The notes: generated by a model not told the origin, from the sequence alone. Numbered from the stretch's first letter, positions 27,750-38,100 are shown. The stretch: 64,000 bases of DNA from Sphingobacterium sp. UBA4616 (GCA_002386525.1 DGIS01000013.1:402321-466320), one strand, 5' to 3'. A program made the numbers and translations.

Positions 27750-28466
27750 ATGCCAAGTGCACCAAAATGGTTATTTGATACTTTAGAGTTCTTAACGCCC
27801 AAGCTACCTTTGATCGAAGTTGTCGAAACGGTCTTTTTATCAAAATCCGTTAAGAAGATTTGTTTTAAAGGTGATTTAAAAGACATACAATTCGCGATCG
27901 GTTCCTTTATCGACTTTAGGGTGAACGATACAGAAGCGCGAAGATATTCAGTTTCTTATTCAGATACTGAAAAGGGGCTGTTTGAATTCATCATTTATTT
28001 GAATGGTAAAGGTTGCGGAAGTAGTTTTATGGCTAATGTAAAAGTTGGCGACAAAATAGTTATGTATAAGCCGAGAGGGATAAGTAGGTATTATAATAAA
28101 ATAGCGCGAAGCTTTGTGATTTTTGGCGATGAAACGTCATTAGCACTTGCTATTTCTTTTCTTCCGGTTTTAAAGGAGAACAAACAACAATTTCTGTTCA
28201 TTTTTGAATTAGACGAAGAGAATAAAGACGTTCCAAAATTATTGGGCTTGGAAAACTGCCTTATATTTCCCAAAAACTTTTTGTTCAGTAAAGAGGATTG
28301 GCTAAGCAGAACGACGATAATTAATAGCTCGGATTGGCACGATGCTAGCTTTGTGTTGACAGGGAACGTAAATTCGGCTCAAATGTTTAGAAAAATCATT
28401 AAAGAGAAATCAAATGGTAACATTTATTTACACGGCTATTGGCTAGAAGGTAAAAAGGGATTATAG
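27750..28466 (+). CDS. Siderophore-interacting (SIP)-type flavoprotein
   Basis: 238 residues, similar in length to cytoplasmic ferric-siderophore reductases. The FAD-binding part has SFIDFRVNDTEARRYSVSYSD (R-x-Y-S/T motif, about 50-70) and GCGSSFMANVKVGDKIVMYKPRG (about 88-110). The C-terminal half resembles the NAD(P)H domain: SFVIFGDETSLALAISFL. Such proteins release iron from imported siderophores or act as general NAD(P)H reductases. No siderophore transporter is adjacent. It probably forms an operon with the AraC gene before it. Confidence 0.75.
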   Translation: MPSAPKWLFDTLEFLTPKLPLIEVVETVFLSKSVKKICFKGDLKDIQFAIGSFIDFRVNDTEARRYSVSYSDTEKGLFEFIIYLNGKGCGSSFMANVKVGDKIVMYKPRGISRYYNKIARSFVIFGDETSLALAISFLPVLKENKQQFLFIFELDEENKDVPKLLGLENCLIFPKNFLFSKEDWLSRTTIINSSDWHDASFVLTGNVNSAQMFRKIIKEKSNGNIYLHGYWLEGKKGL

Positions 28467-28671
28467 CATTAGCACTTTAAAATTATGTCCAAGTCGTTTG
28501 AGTTTTATTGCTAATTCAGAACCATCGGACCAAAAAGATGGAAGAATATCGGTATTAATTGTAATTTTATATATCAAATATTTTTAAATGGCAATTCTTT
28601 ACCAATATCTTCTTTTTTTACCTTTTTCAAAGACGTTTTATTTCTGTCAATATTTTTGCTAAAAACAATTT

Positions 28672-29073
28672 GTGGTAGACAGTAATGCTATCGCGACCCA
28701 ATTCGTTGATCGGCTACTTTCTGAAAGCAACTATATGGCATCGGTGTTGGGAATTCCTCGGTCAGATGCATCGCAGCTTTCCATTGTTGATAAAGTGAAA
28801 AAGGCCATGAAAGACAATCAAGATTGGTTTATGGAAACAATGAAGGAATTAAAATCTGGGAAGCCAATGCCATATCATAAAAATCTTAGTATTCGCGAAG
28901 ATGATTATGTCGCTTTTATGCAGTTTACAAAATCTATCAAAATCAACAAAGTAAATTCTATAGCGCTTAAGATCATTCACAGTGATAATATTATACATTT
29001 CGAACCTAAAGATTTAGCTGATTATTTAAAATATGTAGTTATCCATTTAAATAACCATACGAGCATGGTTTGA
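28672..29073 (+). CDS. Hypothetical protein, possibly a broken exported protein
   Basis: 133 residues from a GTG at 28672, charged and helical, with PYHKNLSIREDDY in the middle. Not recognised. In the same frame an ATG at 28588 begins a hydrophobic, signal-like leader (MAILYQYLLFLPFSKTF), but a TAA at 28660-28662 separates it from the rest. Either translation starts at the GTG, or this is an exported protein broken by one nonsense change. It is followed directly by a small membrane protein gene. Confidence 0.5.
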   Translation: MVDSNAIATQFVDRLLSESNYMASVLGIPRSDASQLSIVDKVKKAMKDNQDWFMETMKELKSGKPMPYHKNLSIREDDYVAFMQFTKSIKINKVNSIALKIIHSDNIIHFEPKDLADYLKYVVIHLNNHTSMV

Positions 29074-29093
29074 ATATCATATCAATATCTAGA

Positions 29094-29618
29094 ATGATCA
29101 TTATGAATCTGAAATTTAACCGAAACAACATTTCAAGTAATTATAATGTAAATTGTTTTCTCTTATTTTTACCAATCCTAATTTGGAATGTATGTTTAGG
29201 TGGACAATTACCCCAAAATTACCAACCAGAAGTATTTTCAAAAGCTACTCCAAGCTTTTTAATTTATGGTGAAAATATATCGAAATTCATACTTTTTGCT
29301 ATTTCATTCCTTATGCCGCTTAGGATACGCTCCAAAAAACAGAAAATTGGGTTTTATATATATATCTTCGGTTTACTGCTCTATTTTTTATCCTGGATTT
29401 TATTGATTAGTTTTCCGGACGACTGGTGGAGTACAAGTTTTATTGGTTTTTCTGCACCCGCTTTTACTCCTGCTATATGGCTTTTGGGAATCTCTTTCAT
29501 TGGTAGTTCCTTTTACCTTCACATACCTTTCCATCGCTTTACATTTATCCTTTTCTCTACCGTATTTTTATTTTTTCATATCGCCCATACAGTTATAGTG
29601 TTTCATGCAATAGGATAG
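29094..29618 (+). CDS. Hypothetical membrane protein
   Basis: About 174 residues with five hydrophobic segments (roughly 20-40, 65-85, 95-115, 125-150, 155-172) joined by short loops. Not recognised. The frame is open from a TTG at 29070; ATGs at 29094 and 29103 are better starts. It begins 20 bases after the preceding hypothetical gene and is probably in the same transcript. Confidence 0.55.
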   Translation: MIIMNLKFNRNNISSNYNVNCFLLFLPILIWNVCLGGQLPQNYQPEVFSKATPSFLIYGENISKFILFAISFLMPLRIRSKKQKIGFYIYIFGLLLYFLSWILLISFPDDWWSTSFIGFSAPAFTPAIWLLGISFIGSSFYLHIPFHRFTFILFSTVFLFFHIAHTVIVFHAIG

Positions 29619-29648
29619 ATTAGCCTTTAAGTATATCTCCGGGTTTTA

Positions 29649-29942
29649 TTCATTTGTCATATTTCACCGCAGTGTTTTTTGGCTTTGGCGATGGGCCACT
29701 ACCTCAAGATATTCTGCCAATGTTTTTAAATAGGGCTTTATCATTTACTTCGCCGATCCGGTTAACCAATCTATGCCGACCATACGATCACCTCTCCCGC
29801 TGTGCATCGGTTTACCAATTATACCTAGAGCGATTGTATTGACTCAAATATTTTGGCTACCGAATTCAGTAGCTAATCGTACTGTATGTGCATGGATAGC
29901 ACCTTTACTCGCAGCAGGCGCAGTTGCGGCGCTCTTTATTTA
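29649..29942 (-). pseudogene. Remnant of a short-chain dehydrogenase/reductase
   Basis: On the minus strand, reading downward from 29939, the translation gives AASKGAIHAHTVRLATEFG, then SQNI, a TGA at 29844-29846, VNTIALGIIGKPMHSGRGD, a TAA at 29745-29747, and KTLAEYLE. This is the SDR C-terminal half: the Lys of the YxxxK region (here ASKG), the N-I-x-V-N-T-I-A-x-G loop and the following helix. Two in-frame stops and the loss of the Rossmann half make it non-functional. The adjacent HxlR gene on the same strand suggests a lost regulator-target arrangement. Confidence 0.55.
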
Positions 29943-30108
29943 CATATTGAGAGGAGATTTCTATTTTCTATGCAACAAAAATGTAATTTCGAATATGGAA
30001 GGATTGTTTGGCAGCATGGCGCTATTGAGCCCCAAGAAAAGGATACCGATATAGTGAAGATGTTATAAAATTAGCTTACAATTTAGGGGCGATGCAAAAG
30101 TATAGTTG

Positions 30109-30483
30109 TTATGAAACTTTTATAAACTCACCATTTTCACTTACTACTTCGTTACCCCATTTTGTAATGGCTTCCAAAACTGGAAGAAGGCTTTTTCCTA
30201 AATCGGATAGGTTGTAAATTGTCATTAAAGGAGGCTTTTCTCCATATACCCTCTTTGTGACTAAACCATCTTTTTCCAATTTCTTTAATTGCAGACTCAA
30301 TGTCATTTCCGTAATTGTAGGCATTTCTTTCCGAAGCTCATTATACCTTTTTGGCATATCTTTTAAATGATACAGGATAACGGCTTTCCATTTTCCACCC
30401 ATCAAATCCATTGTTAGACTGACTGTACAAGGGTAACTTTTCCCTTTAAGTGTCACGTAATCGCTGGTACATTCTGTTTTCAT
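30109..30483 (-). CDS. HxlR-family transcriptional regulator
   Basis: 124 residues, the normal length. A single Cys near the N-terminus (PCTVSLTMDLMGGKWK) matches the HxlR pattern CPv...l..igGKWt in which the Cys can sense oxidants or quinones. The winged helix follows (RYNELRKEMPTITEMTLSLQLKKLEKDGLV) and the wing (KPPLMTIYNLSDLGKSL). Divergent from a flavodoxin-fold quinone reductase with 86 bases between, and palindromes stand in that gap, so it probably represses that gene. Confidence 0.9.
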   Translation of the reverse strand: MKTECTSDYVTLKGKSYPCTVSLTMDLMGGKWKAVILYHLKDMPKRYNELRKEMPTITEMTLSLQLKKLEKDGLVTKRVYGEKPPLMTIYNLSDLGKSLLPVLEAITKWGNEVVSENGEFIKVS

Positions 30484-30504
30484 GCTACATTTATTTCGAC
30501 CTAT

Positions 30505-30532
30505 CTATCTTGATAGTTATTGCAAATGCAAT
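30505..30532. promoter_or_regulatory. Two palindromes, probable HxlR operator
   Basis: CTATC-TT-GATAG at 30505-30516 and ATTGCA-AA-TGCAAT at 30519-30532. Both are perfect inverted repeats; the second overlaps the -33 TTG of the reductase promoter, so a bound dimer would block polymerase. Confidence 0.5.
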
Positions 30533-30550
30533 TTACTTAAAATAGTTTTG
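30520..30550 (+). promoter_or_regulatory. Promoter of the quinone reductase gene
   Basis: TTG (30520-30522), 20 bases, TAGTTTTG (30543-30550): both Bacteroidota elements at the usual spacing, 19 bases before the ATG. Confidence 0.6.
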
Positions 30551-30569
30551 CTACTAAAATAATTATAGT

Positions 30570-31118
30570 ATGTCATTAGTGATTTTAGCACACCCCAATT
30601 ATGATAAATCTTTTGCTAACAAAACGATTATCGACGAGCTAAAGAGCAATAACATGAATATTGAAATCAGGAATATCTATGAGTTATATCCTGATTATGA
30701 TATTGATGTAAAAGAAGAACAGAAAGCTCTTTTACGCCATAGGAACATTATTTTTCAATATCCGTTTTATTGGTACAATATGCCGGCCATTTTAAAGCAC
30801 TGGTTTGATAGGGTATTTGAGTATCAATTTGCTTATGGTTCAAAAGGAGATAAACTAAAGGACAAAAATTTTATCCCGAGTTTTACAGTAGGTTCATCAC
30901 AAAGAAGTTACACCGCTTTGGGCTTTCAGCATTTTCGTGTGTATGAATTTTGTAAACACCTTGAGCAGACAGCTTACCATACCCAAATGAATTACATTGA
31001 GCCGATTTATTTTCATGGTACTTCGCTAGCTGCGGGCTACACTGAGGAAGAAATAAGAGCCAATGCAAGACTGCACGCAAAAAAATTGATTCAAACGTTG
31101 GCAGAGTTGGAACGATAG
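30570..31118 (+). CDS. NAD(P)H-dependent oxidoreductase (quinone reductase, flavodoxin fold)
   Basis: 182 residues. Flavodoxin_2/KefF-MdaB type: LAHPNYDKSFANKTIIDEL (phosphate loop for FMN), then QYPFYWYNMPAILKHWFDRVF (about 65-85), the signature of this family, and FTVGSSQRSY. It reduces quinones or similar electrophiles by two electrons in the cytoplasm. Control by the divergent HxlR regulator is likely, giving an electrophile-response pair. Confidence 0.9.
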   Translation: MSLVILAHPNYDKSFANKTIIDELKSNNMNIEIRNIYELYPDYDIDVKEEQKALLRHRNIIFQYPFYWYNMPAILKHWFDRVFEYQFAYGSKGDKLKDKNFIPSFTVGSSQRSYTALGFQHFRVYEFCKHLEQTAYHTQMNYIEPIYFHGTSLAAGYTEEEIRANARLHAKKLIQTLAELER

Positions 31119-31269
31119 CGATGCGTTATTGACTCTTTTATGCGGGCAGTTTTTTTAACCATTTGGATTCTTTATCAAGAGTTGACCATTTTTCGATCTT
31201 AGATGGTGTATATTATGGTAATAATGTTGTAAATTTCTGACCTTGTAAATAAACACTAAAAGTAATCGA

Positions 31270-31812
31270 ATGGGAAAATTATCGGATTTAAGAGAACATT
31301 TAAATCTCACACAGGAAGAACTTTCGGAAAAATCAGGCATTTCCATAAGAACCATACAACGCATTGAATCGGGACAGAAACCAAAAGGCTTTACACTGAA
31401 AGCTTTTGCTATTACATTGGGCGTAGAGAAAAGTTTTTTTGATGAAAGCAATGCAGCGGAATCCCTAGATCCAGATGAGCTCAAATGGAATAAAATAGTG
31501 AATATGTTGGCATTGCCCGGCAGTTTTTTGCCTCCGCTCAATGTGCTGTTACCCTTGGCCATTATGTATCTTAAAAAGCAAAATAATCGTGTCAATAAGA
31601 AACTGGTTTCGATCCAAATTTGCTGGACTTTAGTCGCGCTGTTTCTATTTGTTATTGTCCTGATTTTAAACGACTGGTTGGACGTAAAAAGCCAATTCAC
31701 TATGTTGATTCCTATCCTATGGTTAATGCTAAATACCGTTATTATTACCCGTAACGCAATGATCTTAGGTAAAAATAATGATCACATATTGCCGGATATC
31801 AATGTTTTATGA
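31270..31812 (+). CDS. XRE-family regulator with membrane domain
   Basis: 180 residues. An N-terminal XRE helix-turn-helix (LREHLNLTQEELSEKSGISIRTIQRIESG, residues 6-34) is followed by a linker and then three to four hydrophobic segments (about 78-97, 108-132, 143-162). Such membrane-tied XRE proteins are common in Bacteroidota; ligand and targets are unknown. It stands alone. Confidence 0.8.
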   Translation: MGKLSDLREHLNLTQEELSEKSGISIRTIQRIESGQKPKGFTLKAFAITLGVEKSFFDESNAAESLDPDELKWNKIVNMLALPGSFLPPLNVLLPLAIMYLKKQNNRVNKKLVSIQICWTLVALFLFVIVLILNDWLDVKSQFTMLIPILWLMLNTVIITRNAMILGKNNDHILPDINVL

Positions 31813-31910
31813 TTTCTGTCGGTAATTTGACAGATGATTGTCGGGACATTGGCGGGCTGTAATTTTGCGTTTCTTTTGTAAAAGACATTAAAAAAACGAA
31901 ATCTTAGCAC

Positions 31911-33113
31911 ATGAAAACACCAAAACGGAAAATTGGCCTCTACCTTATCATCCTCTTCATTGGCATGAATACTATCCTTTATGCCCAGAAAAAAATGATA
32001 GTACTCAAATCAGGGTTAGAAAAAATACAGATCAAGGATGGTAAAAATTATACAATGGACTGGCGCTTGGAACCTAAAGCAAAACCAGATGTCTATTACG
32101 TAAACGTTCCGTTCAAAAAAGGCATCGTCCGGTTTAAAACGGATCGTGATCAATATACCGTTAAAACTGAGCCCGGAAAATCCTATGATTTTATTGTGCT
32201 TTTAAATGAAAAGGACAGTTGCCATATCCGGATTGCGTCTATTTCTCCACCAGGCTTACCAGAGATAGAATCGGTGACCTATTTTCCAGTGAAAATTCCA
32301 TTTAGACTCGTCGGATCAAGAATCTTTTTTGATTGCAAGCTGAATGGTAAAGAGGTAGTTGCGCAATTGGACCTTGGAGCAGGGACTGGAGCGGTCAACA
32401 AAAATTCCATTCAAAAACTAGGTTTGGAATTTACTTCTCAGCAGCTAGTCAGTAATACGGATGGTACGAACTACGAACAAACCAGTTTGCATCACATTCT
32501 GAATATCGGTGCTTTGACCATTAAGGATGTAGCACTGACAACAGTTGGCAATATGGAACCTTTTGAAGACCTGATTATCGGGAATAATTTCTTTCGGAAT
32601 CATATCATTGAGATTAATTATGATAATTTGGAATTTACAGTCTATCAGACACTACCGGAAAAAGTGAAAAATTACAGTAGAAGCCCGGTCTTCTTCGAAC
32701 AGAACCGTCCTAAATTTAAAGCTAGAGTTGTTCACAACCACCGGAAATATGACTTTTGGTTCCTGTTTGATACCGGTCGTGATGGCACAATGCTTATTGG
32801 TGAAGATTTTACCTCTTTAGACGGGCGTTGGGATCGATTACAACCCCTGACTATTATCAATGGGCGAAAGATCATCCGTCTGAATGCAGTCATAGCTGGA
32901 ACGGAATTTCGCGATATAGTGACTAATGCCGCGGACCCTTCAAAGCCCAATGGAAGGTCTAGCCTGTTCGGGAACCAAATTTTAAACCACTTCAACTGTA
33001 TCCTGGATAACCGAAATGGGATGTTGTATTTACAGCCCAATGGTAAGATAGCCGAGCCTTTTTTCAATTTTAGAAGCTATCAGGAAGAAATGATAAAGAA
33101 GAATAAAAAGTAG
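31911..33113 (+). CDS. Retropepsin-like aspartyl protease, exported
   Basis: 400 residues with an N-terminal hydrophobic signal (YLIILFIGMNTILYAQ). Two aspartyl-protease half-domains are visible: AQLDLGAGTG with Asp154 and FLFDTGRDGTM with Asp287, each followed by a pattern of beta strands ending in an IIGNNFF/LFGNQIL block. This is the two-motif arrangement of the periplasmic clan AA proteins common in Bacteroidota. The first motif is DLG rather than DTG. Residues 25-120 form an uncharacterised N-terminal beta domain. Substrate unknown. Confidence 0.75.
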   Translation: MKTPKRKIGLYLIILFIGMNTILYAQKKMIVLKSGLEKIQIKDGKNYTMDWRLEPKAKPDVYYVNVPFKKGIVRFKTDRDQYTVKTEPGKSYDFIVLLNEKDSCHIRIASISPPGLPEIESVTYFPVKIPFRLVGSRIFFDCKLNGKEVVAQLDLGAGTGAVNKNSIQKLGLEFTSQQLVSNTDGTNYEQTSLHHILNIGALTIKDVALTTVGNMEPFEDLIIGNNFFRNHIIEINYDNLEFTVYQTLPEKVKNYSRSPVFFEQNRPKFKARVVHNHRKYDFWFLFDTGRDGTMLIGEDFTSLDGRWDRLQPLTIINGRKIIRLNAVIAGTEFRDIVTNAADPSKPNGRSSLFGNQILNHFNCILDNRNGMLYLQPNGKIAEPFFNFRSYQEEMIKKNKK

Positions 33114-33246
33114 TCTGCTGCCAAAAAAGAAATAAAATAGCAAAATCAACCATCCTTTTATAATCAAACGCAGGCTTGGGGCTAAACTCACTTCATAGCA
33201 AATAATCTGGAGGGACTATAAAATTTTATTTAGTTTACCAATGATT

Positions 33247-33280
33247 TTGATTTAGTAAATTTATCACTATATTAAGTTTG
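33247..33280 (+). promoter_or_regulatory. Candidate promoter of the sigma/FecR gene pair
   Basis: TTG (33247-33249) and TAAGTTTG (33273-33280), a perfect -7 element. Spacing is 23 bases, a little long. Transcription would start near 33287, which supports translation from 33311 rather than from the earlier ATG at 33278. Confidence 0.45.
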
Positions 33281-33310
33281 TCGTTCGTACCAATTATCAG
33301 AATTTGCCAA

Positions 33311-33904
33311 ATGAAATCTCCTAAAGAAGCTGCTACACTGGAAAAACTTAAAAATGGAGACCTAAATTCGTTTAATGAAATTTATTTCCATTATTCGCCA
33401 AAGATCTATGTTAGATTGATCAAATTGGTGAAAAATCAAACTATTGTAGAAGAAATCTTACAAGAAGTATTTACCAAAATATGGCTCCAACGTGAAAAGA
33501 TTGACCCTAATAAGGGATTTGTCTCATTTCTCAATCATATTGCGGATAATTTGGCCATGGATTTTTTTCGAAAAGTGCAGAGAGACAAGGCTCTTCAATT
33601 GGAAATATGGGCTTCAGCTATAGAACTGTATTATCATACCGAAGAAAAACTGTTTTTCAAAGATAAACAACAGATGTTGACCAATGCAATCGACTCCTTG
33701 AGCCCCAAACGAAAGGAAATTCTGATCCTCAATAAATTTGAAGACAAAAGTTATAAAGAAATAGCTGATTTACTGGGTATCTCAGTATCTACTGTGAGTA
33801 ATCAATTGGTGAGTGCACTCAAAGATATCAAAAAATATATTCAAGAAAACTACCGAGATGAGTATATAATCAGTCTTTTTGCGGCCTTTTTATTTAAGCT
33901 ATAA
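33311..33904 (+). CDS. ECF-type RNA polymerase sigma factor
   Basis: About 197 residues from the ATG at 33311 (MKSPKEAATL). Region 2 includes FNEIYFHYSPKIYVRLIKLVKN and EEILQEVFTKIWLQREKI, typical of Bacteroidota SigZ/FecI-like factors; region 4 is YKEIADLLGISVSTVSNQLVSALKDIKKYI. The next gene is a FecR anti-sigma factor and then a SusC/SusD pair, so it probably drives transcription of the glycan locus from 35 kb on in response to substrate. Confidence 0.9.
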   Translation: MKSPKEAATLEKLKNGDLNSFNEIYFHYSPKIYVRLIKLVKNQTIVEEILQEVFTKIWLQREKIDPNKGFVSFLNHIADNLAMDFFRKVQRDKALQLEIWASAIELYYHTEEKLFFKDKQQMLTNAIDSLSPKRKEILILNKFEDKSYKEIADLLGISVSTVSNQLVSALKDIKKYIQENYRDEYIISLFAAFLFKL

Positions 33905-33993
33905 AAAAAATAAAAAAAGTAATAGTGTGATTCTCTTTGTCAAACGTATAGAGTAACAAATACAGCAATGTATTGAACTAATTATAGTAAATT

Positions 33994-35076
33994 TTGAAAG
34001 AGCAATCCTTTAAAGATCAATTGTTGGCGTATATCCACAACCGCTTGGATGCGCAGTATTATGAGTCATTTTTTGACGAAATGGCCGAGATTGATACTGC
34101 AATTCTAGAGTTATGGATCACTGAGATGCTAGATCAGGATGAAGGACAAGCATTACAACAAATTCCCTTACCAGATTTAAGCATGGTTCATCGGAAAGTA
34201 CTCGATCATATCTATGCCGTAGATCCGCCCAAGCCTAAGCTAATCCAGAGAATAAGCCCGTGGGCCTGGGCTTCATGTGCCGCCGTACTACTCTGTGTAC
34301 TATCGGTTATCTTTTTGAGAAATTTATCAACCTCAACAAAAGAACAGGTCACCTGGTATGAAAATAAAAATGCTTATACGATCAATGCTCAGCTTCCTGA
34401 TAGCACGACCGTTATACTTTATCCACATGCAAAAATCGGATTTGAATATAATGACCAAGGCCACCGGGATGTAGAGCAGGTGCAAGGGCGAGTTATTTAT
34501 AACGTGCACAAAAATAAAAATGCACCTTTTCAAGTCAATTACAGAGGATATTTGACCACCGCCTTAGGGACAATATTTAGCGTAGACCCCAAGGATGCCG
34601 ATCATGTACTGATAAAACTAATGGAGGGCAAAATCTCTGTCGGATCAGTTACAGCGGATAGCCGCAATCTAATATACCTCAAACCAAAAGAGGAAGTATT
34701 AGTTAACTTAAAACTGCAGCAGATGATTAAGTATTCGGAGCCTGAATTGACAAAATCTCAGCCTGTTCGTGTAGATAAGGAGTTAAGAAAACTCATTCCA
34801 CATTTAACCGCCAATGTCGAATGGACCAATCAGTCTGTCAAATTTAATCAAACCAAAAACGTTCAACTCTTAAGAGTAATCGAAAGCCTTTATGATGTTT
34901 CGATTGTATGCGATAATCCTGATTTGCTCAACAGTACATTTACAGGAAGTTTAAATAGCAAAGAATCGCTAGCCAATTTTTTGACCAGCTTCTGTCAATT
35001 GAACGGTTGTACATTCCAAGTGAACAATGGTATTGTCAACATCAGTAATTCGGGAAGAAAGGAGGACGTACAGTAG
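33994..35076 (+). CDS. FecR-type anti-sigma factor
   Basis: 360 residues, starting with TTG at 33994; a TAA six bases upstream leaves no other choice. A cytoplasmic N-terminus (1-85), one membrane helix (WAWASCAAVLLCVLSVIF, about 89-106), then the periplasmic FecR domain (VTWYENKNAYTINAQLPDSTTVILYPHAKIGF and the GTIFSVDPKDADHVLIKLMEGKI block) and a C-terminal DUF4974 domain (about 285-355) that resembles STN. It holds the sigma factor at the membrane until a TonB-dependent receptor signals. The SusC proteins here lack an STN domain, so the signalling route is unclear. Confidence 0.88.
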   Translation: MKEQSFKDQLLAYIHNRLDAQYYESFFDEMAEIDTAILELWITEMLDQDEGQALQQIPLPDLSMVHRKVLDHIYAVDPPKPKLIQRISPWAWASCAAVLLCVLSVIFLRNLSTSTKEQVTWYENKNAYTINAQLPDSTTVILYPHAKIGFEYNDQGHRDVEQVQGRVIYNVHKNKNAPFQVNYRGYLTTALGTIFSVDPKDADHVLIKLMEGKISVGSVTADSRNLIYLKPKEEVLVNLKLQQMIKYSEPELTKSQPVRVDKELRKLIPHLTANVEWTNQSVKFNQTKNVQLLRVIESLYDVSIVCDNPDLLNSTFTGSLNSKESLANFLTSFCQLNGCTFQVNNGIVNISNSGRKEDVQ

Positions 35077-35143
35077 GAGAGAGTCAACCCAACGCGGAAA
35101 AATAAACCAATATATAAATCAGAATAACCAACTGTAAACAATT

Positions 35144-38100
35144 ATGAAGCATATTCTAATCAAATTAATGCTCGTGGGATTGCTATTTCCATACTTTTCT
35201 GTAGGATTTGCGCAATCAAACCTGAAAGTAAATGGTAAAATAGTAGACAACGAAGGTAATACATTAACCGGTGCAACTATTGATCTTGTCCACGAGAAGA
35301 GCAGCAAAAAGCTCCATTTTGTGGCCGATAACAATGGATTGTTTGTTTTAACGCCACTTGTAGCTGGCGAAAATTATACGATCTATGCACACCATCTCGG
35401 CTACGATACCGATTCTGTTAAGCATTTTGTGGCTACGGCAACCAGCAAAAACACAGTGCTTATCCGTCTGAAATCACGCACCGGAATAATAGACGAAGTT
35501 GTTGTCGTCGGTTATGGCGTTCAGAAAAAGGTCAATTTGACGGGCGCTGTTTCCGCCGTATCGGGTGAAGATCTGAATAATAGACCCGCTGGGCAAACCT
35601 CGTCGGCCCTTCAGGGCATGGCCTCGGGAGTAACCGTGACGCAGCGTTCTGGTAAGCCAGGGTCGGACGGTGCGGATATCCGTATTCGCGGTATCGGTAC
35701 ACTTGGCAACGCCGCGCCTTTAGTACTTATTGATGGGATCGAAGGCTCCATCAATAATATTGACCCCAATTTAATAGAGAATATTTCAATATTAAAAGAT
35801 GCCGCATCTGCATCAATTTATGGCTCGAGAGCTGCCAATGGTGTCATCTTGGTCACGACAAAAAGGGGAAGTTCTGATAAGGTCGCTATTGCCTACAATA
35901 ATTATTTCGGCTGGCAGTCTGCAACCAATATGCCCAAAATCGTCAATGCCCTGGACCATATGCTACTGACTAATGAAGCTTATACCAATGTTGGTGCGAG
36001 CCCATTATATCCAGAGGATATCATTGCCGCTTATCGTAGTCAGGGCAATGGCAGTTCGGACGAGTATCCCAATACTGATTGGCAAAAGGAATCCTTGCAG
36101 GGGAATGGATTTCAGCAAAGCCATTTTCTGACAGTCAATGCTGGCACAAACAAAGTAAAAATGCTGACTTCGGTCGGTTATTTCGACCAGAAAGGTTTGA
36201 CATTAAATAGTTCGTTTAAGCGCTATACCATCCGCAACAACGTAGATGTTAAATTCTCAGATCAGCTCGCTGTTAAATTTGACTTTCAATACGTCAATCC
36301 GATCGTCACCTCACCGGCAGCGAGCATCGAGGAACTTTTTCAGTGGATGAGCAGTATTCCCGCCAATCAATCCTTCAGAAACTCCAATGGTACATGGGGA
36401 CTGGGCTGGAATGGTAATAATCCCGTCTCCGCCGCCGCTGATGGTGGTGTTGCTACCAACAAAAGTCCATTTGGCAGTATCAACGCATCATTGATCTACA
36501 GACCCAAAGAATGGTTGACCGCCGAGGTCAATTATGCACCTAAATATGCGACGCAGGTAAATAAGAATTTCCGAAAAGCAGTACAGTCCTATTTTCCAGA
36601 TGGTACGCCGAGTTTCTCGGTCCCTGTGCGGACAGCACTTACGCAATACAATAGCCAAGAACTTTTTAATAATATGCGGGCGACCCTTACGCTAAACAAA
36701 GATTTTGGTCCACATCAGTTGAAAGCATTGATTGGTGGTTCGCGAGAAGACTACAAGATCGATTACTCCCAGGGTTTTAGAGACACCTATGTTCTCCCTG
36801 ATTATGAAGTGCTCAATGCAGGGTCGGCACTGAATCAGTCAGCTACAGGCAGTGCCTCCGAGTGGGCGTTACAATCTTTATTTTCTCGGATCAATTACGT
36901 TTTCAAAGATCGTTATCTTTTGGAACTCAATGCACGCTACGATGGTTCGTCCAGGTTTGCCAAAGGTAATCGCTATGGCTTTTTTCCGTCGGCGTCTGCA
37001 GGATGGCGTTTTTCTGAGGAGCAGTTCCTAACAGCATCCAAGGGCTGGCTTACAGAGGGAAAAATCAGGGCATCATGGGGTAAACTGGGAAATCAGAATA
37101 TCGGGACCTATCCGGCCGTGGCATCTCTAAACCTAGGTTCTTATACATTGGGCAATGGCATCGTCAATACGGCAGCGCTAAATGATATGTCCAATCCTAA
37201 TATTACATGGGAGTCTACCGAGGAGAAAAATATAGGAATTGATCTTACCTTATTTAAGCGATGGACTATTACCGCAGATCTATACAACAGAAAAACCAGT
37301 GATATATTATTACAGCTGGACATCCCGCTCATCATCGGTTTGAATAAGCCTTATCAAAATGCAGGCGTCGTCGAGAATAAAGGGTGGGAGCTTTCCATGG
37401 GCTATCGAAGCGATCCAGCTAAGGACTTTAAATATAATTTTACATTCAACCTCTCTGATGTCAAAAACAAAGTGCTGGATATGCGGGGAATCAATCAGAC
37501 TGGTCTAACGGTCAATAGGGAAGGCTATCCCATTAATTCGATCTTTGGCTATGTTTCGGAAGGCTTTTTCCAGACTGCCGACGAAGTGAAAGCACATGCC
37601 ACACAGTTTGGTACCTTGGCACCGGGTGACCTCAAATACCGTGATCAAAATGGCGATGGCGTAGTTAACGAATCCGATAAGGTCATTATCGGGAGTACCA
37701 TTCCAAGATATACTTATTCGCTCAACTCCAATTTTAGTTTCAAAGGGTTCGACCTCAGTTTTCTGTTGCAGGGTGTGGGGAAAGCCGATGGTTACCTCTA
37801 CGGGGCCGGTATACAGCCTTTTACAACAACGGGAGCAATTGGCGGAACGATCCGTGAGGACAATAAAGACCGATGGACACCTGACAATACTACGGCTAAA
37901 TATCCGCGGCTCGCTTTCGGACAGAATAACAACCAGCAGTCCTCCCAATTCTGGATGAAAAATGCCGCCTATCTTCGGCTGAAAAATTTACAGTTCGGTT
38001 ATACCTTTCAGGCTGAGCTGCTAAAGTCCATCGGACTGAATAAACTTCGGGTATTTGTTAATGGTTCAAACTTATTCAGCGTAGATAAATTTTGGGACGG

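Noticed and set aside
31155..31700. 181-codon frame opposite the XRE regulator
   Set aside because: The XRE protein on the plus strand has a clear HTH and membrane domain; the antisense frame has no recognisable feature.
37505..37948. 147-codon frame opposite the first susC of the large locus
   Set aside because: Shadow of a certain TonB-dependent transporter gene.
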